A model generated the notes under the pieces. That model was not told where the DNA came from, ran no database searches, and saw nothing but the letters and a program-made list of their open reading frames with translations. A program made the position numbers and the translations under genes. A stretch of 6,911 nucleotides of DNA from NCBI GenBank assembly GCA_016187365.1, contig JACPJX010000050.1:1-6911 (forward strand). Reading direction: 5' to 3'. Every line of letters starts with the position of its first letter. Position 1 is the first letter of the stretch. This document shows, one piece after another, positions 1 through 4,718 of this stretch. The stretch is from Candidatus Aenigmatarchaeota archaeon. GTDB taxonomy: Archaea > Aenigmatarchaeota > Aenigmatarchaeia > GW2011-AR5.

Positions 1-183
1 AATAGAGCTGAAGATACAATGCATGGATGGGTTGCGGTGCCGGTTAATGGAAGGCCCCCTGTGGCTCCAAAGCTCAGCAGGGAATTTTCTGTCAATAACC
101 AAAAACTAAGGGCATTCAGGGATGGTTTGGGGAAAGATTATCTTGCAAGAAGTTTCAATGAAATCCTGGATTGGCTGGATTAG
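1..183 (+). CDS. Partial CDS, C-terminal 60 residues, function not recognised
   Basis: An open frame enters from the left edge in frame 1 and ends at TAG 181-183. It encodes 60 residues, starting NRAEDTMHGWVAVP and ending with the helical-looking tail RSFNEILDWLD. Base composition is like the host genes rather than the AT-rich islands. No cysteine, membrane segment or known motif is visible. The stop lies 5 bases from the stop of aspS on the other strand, so the two genes converge almost without a spacer; this supports the frame being a real gene end. The start and most of the protein lie outside the window, and I do not recognise the family. Confidence 0.6.
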   Translation, partial: NRAEDTMHGWVAVPVNGRPPVAPKLSREFSVNNQKLRAFRDGLGKDYLARSFNEILDWLD

Positions 184-188
184 CCCCG

Positions 189-1487
189 TTAGGGCACAAG
201 CCTTTGCACGTCCCTCGGGAACAAGACCGCTTCCCTTATATTTTCTAAGCCAAGTATCTGTTTCGTGAGCCTTTCGATGCCGATGGCGAAACCGCCGTGG
301 GGAGGCACGCCGTATTTGAAGAAATCGGTAAACCACGCAATGCTTTCAGTCGGCACCTTCTTTATGCGGGCTTGCTCGATTATCTTGTCGTGCCTGTGCT
401 CGCGCTGGCCGCCTGACGACAGTTCGACGCCTTTGTATATCAGGTCTGTGCTTCTCGCCCATTCATCGTCGAAGCGCATGACGTAGAAAGGCTTTATCGC
501 AAACGGGAAATGATTGACGAAGAAGAAATCCGAGTTGTACTTTTTCTTCACGTAGTCGCCGAGGGCCTTCTCCTCTTCCGCGTTATAGTCGCTGCCGCGC
601 TCGGCCTTGAATCCCAGTTCTTCAAGTATGTCGTAGATTTTCGGGAACTCGAGGACCGGGAACTTGTCAGGGACATCTATCTTCACGCCCAGCAGCTCGA
701 GCTCCGCCCTGCAGTCGTTCTTCAGTTTTGTCAGGGCGTATTTCACCATTTCCTGTTCCAGGCTTATGACATCATATTCATCCTTTATGAAAGCCATTTC
801 CACGGCGCATGTCCTGTGCTCGCACAGGTGCCTCGTTGTGTGCGACGGCTCGGCTCTCCATGAAGGCCCGACATCGTAGATGCGCTCGAAGCCGCCTGCG
901 ATCGTGAGCTGCCTGTGGAGCTGCGGGTCCTGCCGCAGGAAAGCCTCCTTGTCATAGTAAACGACGGGAAAAACGTCGCTCCCGCTTTCGGACGCGACAC
1001 CCATTATGCACGGCGTGAAAACCTGCATGAAGCCCTCTTTCTTCAGGAAGTCCTGTATCTCCTGTATCAGTGTCGACTGCACCCTGAATATCGCGCGGTT
1101 CCTGCCGCTCCTGAGGTCCACGCACCTGTAGTCAAGCCTCTTGTCAAGGTTCGTCTGTATGTTCTCGTTCATCTCTATGGGTATTATGTCCGTCACTTCG
1201 GACAGGACTTCAAGGGATTTCGGCACAACTTCAACGCCGCCCGGCGCGGCCTTGCTGGCGACGGCCATGCCTTCCACGCGGATGACATTCTCTTTCTTCA
1301 GGCCTTTGAATTTTTCAAGAAGATTTTCGTCGACGCTGCCCTTCTTCACCGTTACCTGTATCCTTCCTTTTCCGTCGCGCAGCAGGATGAACGTGAGGCT
1401 TCCCAAGTCCCTCTTTTCATCAACCCACCCGGCAATCTTCACGTCCTGATTCGGTTTTACATCGGCTGAATAATGCGTTCGGAGCAT
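189..1487 (-). CDS. aspS: Aspartyl-tRNA synthetase (archaeal/eukaryotic type)
   Basis: This class II synthetase charges tRNA-Asp with aspartate in the cytoplasm. At 432 residues it has the usual length of the archaeal form, which lacks the bacterial insertion domain. Residues 1-100 form the OB-fold anticodon-binding domain (GWV at 20-22, ILLRDGKG at 34-41). The catalytic domain has the PQL segment (188-190), motif 2 (R211-A-E and the TTRHL...E loop at 217-223), the GVELSSGGQREHRHD block typical of AspRS, and motif 3 at 398-432 (GIER, R406). AsnRS fits less well because of these blocks. At the position I align by memory with Thermococcus W26 there is D23, and a Pro (P82) lies near the K85 position; both recall tRNA-Asp/tRNA-Asn non-discriminating enzymes, but this is inference. 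ATG 1487 begins 3 bases after the upstream stop. It is the last gene of a leftward operon with rnhB. Confidence 0.95.
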   Translation of the reverse strand: MLRTHYSADVKPNQDVKIAGWVDEKRDLGSLTFILLRDGKGRIQVTVKKGSVDENLLEKFKGLKKENVIRVEGMAVASKAAPGGVEVVPKSLEVLSEVTDIIPIEMNENIQTNLDKRLDYRCVDLRSGRNRAIFRVQSTLIQEIQDFLKKEGFMQVFTPCIMGVASESGSDVFPVVYYDKEAFLRQDPQLHRQLTIAGGFERIYDVGPSWRAEPSHTTRHLCEHRTCAVEMAFIKDEYDVISLEQEMVKYALTKLKNDCRAELELLGVKIDVPDKFPVLEFPKIYDILEELGFKAERGSDYNAEEEKALGDYVKKKYNSDFFFVNHFPFAIKPFYVMRFDDEWARSTDLIYKGVELSSGGQREHRHDKIIEQARIKKVPTESIAWFTDFFKYGVPPHGGFAIGIERLTKQILGLENIREAVLFPRDVQRLVP

Positions 1488-1490
1488 TTC

Positions 1491-1760
1491 TTACACCAGA
1501 ACGTTGTAGAATATTGTCCATGAAACGAACCACGAGAATATGTAGACAACAAGCCAGTTGCCGAGCCACCACTTGGCGTCCTTCTTCTCCTTCAGCGCCT
1601 TCTGGACGGCCAGCTTTCCCGCAGCCAGTATCACGAGCATGAGGGCAAGCGAAGCCGTGTTATTTTTCAGGAAGAATGACGCATAACCGACGACTATGCC
1701 GACAGCGGTGAATGCAAGGGTCGTCTTGAGGTCGGCGTCAAAATATTTTTTCCAGTCCAT
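1491..1760 (-). CDS. Small three-helix membrane protein, function unknown
   Basis: The protein has 89 residues from ATG 1760. A TTG five codons upstream (1775) keeps the frame open, but ATG 1760 has a clear Shine-Dalgarno GGAGTGA (1772-1766) at 5 bases, so I chose it. Hydrophobic stretches lie at about 13-31, 36-53 and 66-88. Between the second and third is a strongly charged loop (KALKEKKDAKWW), likely cytoplasmic. The last helix is rich in aromatic residues (W69, W77, W81, F75, F78, F84, Y85). It resembles uncharacterised small archaeal membrane proteins, but I cannot name a family with confidence. It sits between rnhB (4-base gap) and aspS (3-base gap), so it is almost certainly cotranscribed and translationally coupled with them. 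No signal peptide or catalytic motif is visible. Confidence 0.8.
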   Translation of the reverse strand: MDWKKYFDADLKTTLAFTAVGIVVGYASFFLKNNTASLALMLVILAAGKLAVQKALKEKKDAKWWLGNWLVVYIFSWFVSWTIFYNVLV

Positions 1761-1764
1761 GAAA

Positions 1765-2424
1765 TCACTCCGCAAACAAATGGAGATTTTTCTGCTGCTT
1801 CTCGCGCAGGATCTCCTCCGCCGTAATCCATCTTTTCCTGACTATTTTCGGGAACTCTTTATTCATCTTGATCCAATCCTTTAAAAAGCCGGTAGTGCGC
1901 TCGTCGCTCGTGTAGCCGGAGCCGAAGTTGCCGTAGACCCTGTGGAGTTTTTTTATCTCCGCGTCGCGCGTCACCTTCGCTATGACCGATGCCGCGCTGA
2001 CCTCCGGATATTTCCTGTCGGCAAAGTTCTCCGCCGTGATTTCAACACCTTTGCTGACGAGCCCGTGCCTTATCTTGCCGGCGAATTTCTTCGTGTTCCT
2101 CTCGGGCGCATCTATGTAAACCCTTTCAGCCTGCATGGAATTTATGATTTCCTGCATCTTCCGTATCTCCAGTTTGTTCAGGTTGTCCGACGAATCGATT
2201 TCACTGGCAGGAACCTGTATGATTCTGACGCCGGACGCTATTTTCTTCAGGCCGGGAAGCATTTTTTTCCTCTGCTCTCTCGTGAGAAGTTTCGAGTCCT
2301 TCACCCCGGTCTTTTTCAGCGCGGGCATATTCTTCTCATCAATCAAATACCCACATATTACCAAAGGGCCAAGAACAGGCCCGCGGCCAGCTTCGTCTAT
2401 GCCGAGAATATTTGTCAGATTAAT
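1765..2424 (-). CDS. rnhB: Ribonuclease HII, non-canonical start codon
   Basis: The enzyme cleaves the RNA strand of RNA-DNA hybrids and removes misincorporated ribonucleotides. The frame contains GIDEAGRGPVLGP (first catalytic Asp at 2397-2395, followed by Glu), KDSKLLT, YIDAPE (third acidic residue), SAASVIAKVTRDAEI (fourth) and the family's GSGYTSD signature. The first ATG in frame is at 2364, downstream of the DEAG motif, so a start there would remove two catalytic residues. Upstream the frame stays open to TAA 2436-2434 and holds no ATG, GTG or TTG. A strong Shine-Dalgarno GAGGTGA (2432-2426) precedes ATT 2424 and CTG 2418. One of these probably initiates, giving 219 or 217 residues, normal for archaeal RNase HII. 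I list ATT 2424 as the outer choice; CTG 2418 has better spacing. It is the first gene of the leftward rnhB - membrane protein - aspS operon. Confidence 0.9.
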   Translation of the reverse strand: MNLTNILGIDEAGRGPVLGPLVICGYLIDEKNMPALKKTGVKDSKLLTREQRKKMLPGLKKIASGVRIIQVPASEIDSSDNLNKLEIRKMQEIINSMQAERVYIDAPERNTKKFAGKIRHGLVSKGVEITAENFADRKYPEVSAASVIAKVTRDAEIKKLHRVYGNFGSGYTSDERTTGFLKDWIKMNKEFPKIVRKRWITAEEILREKQQKNLHLFAE

Positions 2425-2425
2425 A

Positions 2426-2432
2426 TCACCTC
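2426..2432 (-). promoter_or_regulatory. Shine-Dalgarno site that decides the rnhB start
   Basis: On the minus strand GAGGTGA is a near-perfect complement of the archaeal 16S rRNA 3' tail. It lies between the upstream in-frame stop and the DEAG catalytic motif. It places initiation of rnhB at ATT 2424 or CTG 2418, not at the ATG at 2364. Confidence 0.6.
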
Positions 2433-2459
2433 TTTAGCATATAGTCTTTGATAAATTTT

Positions 2460-2467
2460 TTTATAAA
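2460..2467. promoter_or_regulatory. Palindromic TATA box, likely shared by divergent genes
   Basis: TTTATAAA reads the same on both strands. On the minus strand it predicts a transcription start near 2437, just upstream of the rnhB Shine-Dalgarno. On the plus strand it predicts a start near 2490, upstream of the zinc-ribbon/endonuclease unit. A second box, TATAAATTT at 2472-2480, could serve the plus strand with a start near 2502. Prediction rests on sequence and the roughly 25 bp archaeal spacing only; the region is AT-rich, so chance matches are likely. Confidence 0.4.
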
Positions 2468-2500
2468 CCTGTATAAATTTGTAGGCCACTTACTTCAAAT

Positions 2501-2525
2501 ACTTATAGGTATAACTTATAGGTAT
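2501..2525 (+). repeat. Tandem 12-bp direct repeat at the zinc-ribbon start
   Basis: ACTTATAGGTAT occurs at 2501-2512 and again at 2514-2525, separated by one A. The second copy runs into the ATG at 2524. The pair also contains an inverted repeat TTATA-GG-TATAA (2503-2514). Its place over the leader and start codon suggests an operator for self-control, perhaps by the encoded zinc ribbon or endonuclease (inference), or a duplication made during insertion. Confidence 0.6.
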
Positions 2526-2643
2526 GTTAATAAATGTTATCAATCTGGACTGTAAAAGATGTGGACATAAATGGGTTCCAAGAAAAATCGAAGTAAGAAT
2601 ATGTCCAAAATGTAAATCACCATATTGGGATAGAAAAAAGTGA
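2524..2643 (+). CDS. Small zinc-ribbon protein upstream of homing endonuclease
   Basis: The protein has 39 residues, from ATG 2524 to TGA 2643. Four cysteines form two knuckles, C10-x2-C13 and C27-x2-C30, separated by 13 residues, as in a rubredoxin-like zinc ribbon. The sequence CKRCGHKWVPR ... CPKCKSPYW is of a type common as tiny stand-alone proteins or nucleic-acid-binding tails in archaea and bacteria. The stop is 4 bases before the ATG of the LAGLIDADG endonuclease, and the two share the same AT-rich composition, so they form one transcription and translation unit. A role as DNA-binding partner or regulator of the nuclease is inference. No good Shine-Dalgarno precedes the start; a leaderless or short-leader transcript is possible. 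Confidence 0.75.
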   Translation: MLINVINLDCKRCGHKWVPRKIEVRICPKCKSPYWDRKK

Positions 2644-2647
2644 TAGC

Positions 2648-3325
2648 ATGCCAATCAAAAAAATTCATATGAAAAACCTGTCTGATAAAGAAAAGGGTTA
2701 TTTAGTGGGACTTTTCATTGGAGATGGTTATGCTAATTATAATAAAAATGATAGACACTACAGAGTTGATTTTTGTCTTGATTCTATTAGAAATAAAGGA
2801 ATTTTTCATTATCTTACAAATCTTCTCAATAAAATAAAGGCAAATTATTACGTAGTCAAAGACAAAAGATATAACGCGATAATGGTAAGAGTTAACTCTA
2901 AAATTCTTATGTTATATTTAAAAGAAAGAGTTGCTAATTTGAAAATTAGAAAAGTTAAATCACTAAGAAAAAGTTACAAAATTGGAATAATTTCTGGTTT
3001 TATTGATGCAGAAGGGTCTGTATATAAAAATATAGTGGTTTCTCAGAAAAATAAAGATATCATAAACATAATTGAAATAATTCTGAAATTCTTAGGAATT
3101 GAAACAAAAAAGTCATGGGGTGAAAACTACAAATCTGATGCAGGTATCTGGAAACTTAGGATTTCAACTAAGTTTAAATACATAAAACACAATTCAATCA
3201 AAGTTAGCGAGGCATATGCTGCTGCTTATCATAGCGAGAATGTTCCTATAAAGGTAGAGCAGCCTGGAGTGCTCGTCGGGCCCATAACCCGGAGGTCGGT
3301 GGTTCAAATCCACCCCTCGCTATGA
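2648..3325 (+). CDS. LAGLIDADG homing endonuclease running through a tRNA gene
   Basis: This site-specific DNA endonuclease has both LAGLIDADG motifs in one chain: YLVGLFIGDG at 18-27 (acidic D26) and IISGFIDAEG at 114-123 (acidic E122). That is the monomeric pseudo-symmetric form, and both metal-binding acids are kept. The stretch W-K-L-R-I-S near residue 175 is typical of the end of the second half. Residues 187-225 are read through both tRNA-Met acceptor copies and the whole tRNA body, and the stop TGA 3323-3325 comes right after the tRNA. The folded nuclease probably ends near residue 190, so the tail looks like accidental in-frame read-through after the native stop was lost. The start has a GTGAT motif (2640-2644) close upstream; M8 (2669) is an alternative. 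It is very AT-rich compared with neighbours, a sign of transfer. Whether it is still active cannot be told. Confidence 0.9.
   Translation: MPIKKIHMKNLSDKEKGYLVGLFIGDGYANYNKNDRHYRVDFCLDSIRNKGIFHYLTNLLNKIKANYYVVKDKRYNAIMVRVNSKILMLYLKERVANLKIRKVKSLRKSYKIGIISGFIDAEGSVYKNIVVSQKNKDIINIIEIILKFLGIETKKSWGENYKSDAGIWKLRISTKFKYIKHNSIKVSEAYAAAYHSENVPIKVEQPGVLVGPITRRSVVQIHPSL
3173..3180 (+). promoter_or_regulatory. Candidate TATA box for tRNA-Met transcription
   Basis: TTTAAATA lies inside the endonuclease coding sequence. Its centre is about 29 bp before A3206, the first of two candidate tRNA 5' ends, as expected for an archaeal promoter. No comparable box precedes the second candidate, A3233. AT-rich coding sequence gives many such matches, so support is weak. 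Confidence 0.35.
3206..3239 (+). repeat. Duplicated tRNA acceptor 5' strand (AGCGAG)
   Basis: AGCGAGG at 3206-3212 and AGCGAGA at 3233-3239 both match the 5' strand needed to pair with the tRNA 3' end CCTCGCT (3315-3321). The first copy pairs at all seven positions, the second at six. The copies are 27 bases apart and the sequence between them is not repeated. This may mark the junction left by the endonuclease element or an aberrant intron. Confidence 0.7.
3233..3322 (+). tRNA. Initiator tRNA-Met (CAU) with interrupted 5' end
   Basis: From 3254 the gene is a clear tRNA: position 7 G, TA at 8-9, D arm GAGC/GCTC, anticodon stem TCGGG/CCCGG with loop CCCATAA (anticodon CAT at 3283-3285), variable AGGTC, T arm GGTGG/CCACC with TTCAAAT, acceptor 3' strand CCTCGCT and discriminator A3322. 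CCA is not encoded. Three G-C pairs at the bottom of the anticodon stem and the A1-U72 pair mark an archaeal/eukaryotic initiator. C at position 33 instead of U recalls eukaryotic initiators. The 5' acceptor strand is not next to the D arm: AGCGAG at 3233-3238 is followed by 15 extra bases, and a full AGCGAGG at 3206-3212 by 42. Removing either insert would leave a normal 75-base tRNA, but I found no bulge-helix-bulge that makes both cuts. It may be an intron-bearing tRNA or a broken copy; the 5' boundary is uncertain. Confidence 0.7.
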
Positions 3326-3333
3326 TTTCTTTT
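3326..3333 (+). terminator. T-rich terminator after tRNA-Met
   Basis: TTTCTTTT begins four bases after the discriminator base of the tRNA. Such T-tracts end transcription in archaea, and this one would separate the tRNA from pus10. Confidence 0.45.
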
Positions 3334-3337
3334 ATAC
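3330..3337 (+). promoter_or_regulatory. Candidate TATA box for pus10
   Basis: TTTTATAC lies about 36 bp before ATG 3369 and predicts transcription starting near 3359, giving a leader of about 10 bases. A second TATA-like run at 3351-3357 is too close to the ATG. Confidence 0.35.
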
Positions 3338-3368
3338 CCGTCAGCAACAATTTATATCAGGAATAGTT

Positions 3369-4580
3369 ATGGATATCATGGAAAAGGCTTTCAAGATACT
3401 GAGGCAGCCCGTCTGCGACTCGTGCTTGGGCAGGCAGTACGCCCAGCTCCTGTCTGGATACTCGAACGTGGAGAGGGGAAGGATTCTGAGGTCTTCCGTT
3501 GCGATGCACATAGACAACGAGGAGACGAAGCACGAGCTCGACATGTCGAATTTCTCCGGATACGACTTCCACAACCTGGAGATGCTGAAGCCGGCGGCCA
3601 AGAAGTGCTCCGTATGCGACGGCCTCCTGGAGAACATAGACAAGCTCGCGAAAGGCGTGTCGAGGAAGGCGAAGAAATACGACTTCAGGACGTTCCTTAT
3701 AGGGACGAAGCTCTCGTTCGACCTGCTCAGCAGGGAGGAGGAACTTTGGGAGCGCATAGGCGTCGACGACTGCGAGCCCCTGAAGGCCGAGCTCAACCGA
3801 GAGGTCGGGAAGCGGCTGGAGAAATTGATGGGAAAAAAATTTGACGCCAAGCGGCCTGACATCAGCTTCCTTCTGGATCTGAACGAGAACCGCGTGGAAG
3901 CAGGCGTCAACCCCCTTTTCATCTACGGCGAATACCAGAAACTCGTGCGCGGCATCCCGCAGACCAAATGGCCTTCCGGCAAGTACAAGAACAGCGTGGA
4001 GCAGATTATTGCGAAGCCTTTCATGAAGGCGTCGGGCGGAAAAATTCACAAGCTTCATGCCCAGGGCCGCGAAGACATAGACGCGAGGTGCCTTGCATGG
4101 AGGCCTTTCGTCCTCGAGATAACTGAACCTAGGAACAGGTCGCTGAACCTGAAGACTCTTTCAAGGAAGATAGGGAAGGGCGTCAGGATCAGGGGCATGA
4201 AGTTCTGCAGCGTCAGCGACGTCAGAAAACTCAAGGAAACGAAATCCGACAAGACATACAGGGCTGTCGTGAAATGCGAGAAGTTCCTGCAGAAAAAGGA
4301 CCTTGCGAAGCTGAAGCATCTTGTCTCGGAGGTGCGCCAGAAGACTCCACATCGCGTGCTGCACAGGAGGGCCGACCTGACGAGGAAGAGAAAGGTGAAG
4401 GCGCTCAGCGCCAGGTACGTCAACAGGAATACTTTCCTGCTCACGGTAAGGGGCGAGGCCGGCCTCTATATTAAAGAGCTTGTAAGCGGGGATGAGGGGC
4501 GCACGTCGCCGAGCGTATCCGAAATCCTTGGGAATCAGTGCAGGTGCAAGGAACTGGACGTGGTGAAGATACACAAGTGA
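3369..4580 (+). CDS. pus10: tRNA pseudouridine synthase Pus10
   Basis: Pus10 converts uridines 54 and 55 in the T loop of archaeal tRNAs to pseudouridine. The 403-residue protein has the N-terminal zinc site, C16-x2-C19 (PVCDSCLGRQ) with C80-x2-C83 (KKCSVCDGLL), then a THUMP-like RNA-binding middle region (about 100-190). The C-terminal catalytic domain carries GIPQTKWPS (195-203) and the active-site block HAQGREDIDAR with catalytic D236. The block continues LAWRPFVLEI, where the family usually has LGxGRPF, so the loop is one residue shorter and lacks its glycines. The length is normal. ATG 3369 has only a weak Shine-Dalgarno; M4 (3378) is possible. GC content is far above that of the upstream endonuclease gene. 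In archaea it commonly sits just before rpl21e and rpoF; here about 700 bases of other genes intervene. Confidence 0.95.
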   Translation: MDIMEKAFKILRQPVCDSCLGRQYAQLLSGYSNVERGRILRSSVAMHIDNEETKHELDMSNFSGYDFHNLEMLKPAAKKCSVCDGLLENIDKLAKGVSRKAKKYDFRTFLIGTKLSFDLLSREEELWERIGVDDCEPLKAELNREVGKRLEKLMGKKFDAKRPDISFLLDLNENRVEAGVNPLFIYGEYQKLVRGIPQTKWPSGKYKNSVEQIIAKPFMKASGGKIHKLHAQGREDIDARCLAWRPFVLEITEPRNRSLNLKTLSRKIGKGVRIRGMKFCSVSDVRKLKETKSDKTYRAVVKCEKFLQKKDLAKLKHLVSEVRQKTPHRVLHRRADLTRKRKVKALSARYVNRNTFLLTVRGEAGLYIKELVSGDEGRTSPSVSEILGNQCRCKELDVVKIHK

Positions 4581-4584
4581 AAGG

Positions 4585-4592
4585 TATTTAAG
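4585..4592 (+). promoter_or_regulatory. Candidate TATA box of the short ORF
   Basis: TATTTAAG lies right after the pus10 stop, with its centre about 25 bp before ATG 4614. This is the spacing expected for a leaderless transcript starting at that ATG. A full GGAGGT Shine-Dalgarno (4598-4603) also lies between, so the ORF could instead be read from a longer pus10 transcript. Confidence 0.35.
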
Positions 4593-4613
4593 ATGTTGGA
4601 GGTTATGATATGT

Positions 4614-4718
4614 ATGAAGCCGGAAAAAAAGCTCTTTGACGACCCTGAACTGGATACGCTAGCCAAAGAAATCAGGCGCAGGCATATTGTGGATAAAATA
4701 AAATACAAAAAATTATAA
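4614..4718 (+). CDS. Short charged hypothetical protein, antitoxin-like position
   Basis: The ORF encodes 34 residues from ATG 4614 to TAA 4716-4718. In-frame ATGs at 4605 and 4593 would give 37 or 41 residues. GGAGGT at 4598-4603 lies 10 bases before ATG 4614, which favours that start; ATG 4605 is only one base away from the site. The product is mostly charged, with FDDPELDTLAKEIRRR followed by a lysine-rich tail, and could be one helix. Its stop sits immediately beside that of the PIN-domain gene on the opposite strand. The size, charge and neighbour suggest an antitoxin or small regulator, but the convergent arrangement is unusual for a toxin-antitoxin pair and I recognise no family. It may also be a truncated remnant. 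Confidence 0.5.
   Translation: MKPEKKLFDDPELDTLAKEIRRRHIVDKIKYKKL

Noticed and set aside
915..1469. Open frame of 184 codons on + opposite aspS
   Set aside because: It is the antisense of conserved AspRS motifs, with no recognisable domain or start signal.
2440..2650. Homing endonuclease inside one large tRNA intron
   Set aside because: No tRNA 5' half or AGCGAGG sequence was found upstream of the zinc-ribbon gene, so the unit is not flanked by exons.
3206..3239. Repeat pair as a CRISPR or attachment site
   Set aside because: Only six to seven bases repeat, there are just two copies and no integrase gene; the match is explained by the tRNA acceptor strand.
3276..3292. Canonical intron at tRNA position 37/38
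   Set aside because: The anticodon loop is the normal seven bases and the stem is continuous, so nothing interrupts this site.
2524..3325. Zinc ribbon and endonuclease as one protein broken by a stop
   Set aside because: The two frames differ, a new ATG follows the stop by 4 bases, and both parts are complete domains; two coupled genes explain it better.
3323..3370. Permuted tRNA with the 5' half downstream of the 3' half
   Set aside because: No AGCGAGG-like acceptor strand or spare D arm is found after the tRNA 3' end.
3357..4058. Long open frames antisense to pus10
   Set aside because: They lack motifs and mirror the codon pattern of the strongly supported Pus10 frame; high GC keeps the opposite strand open by chance.
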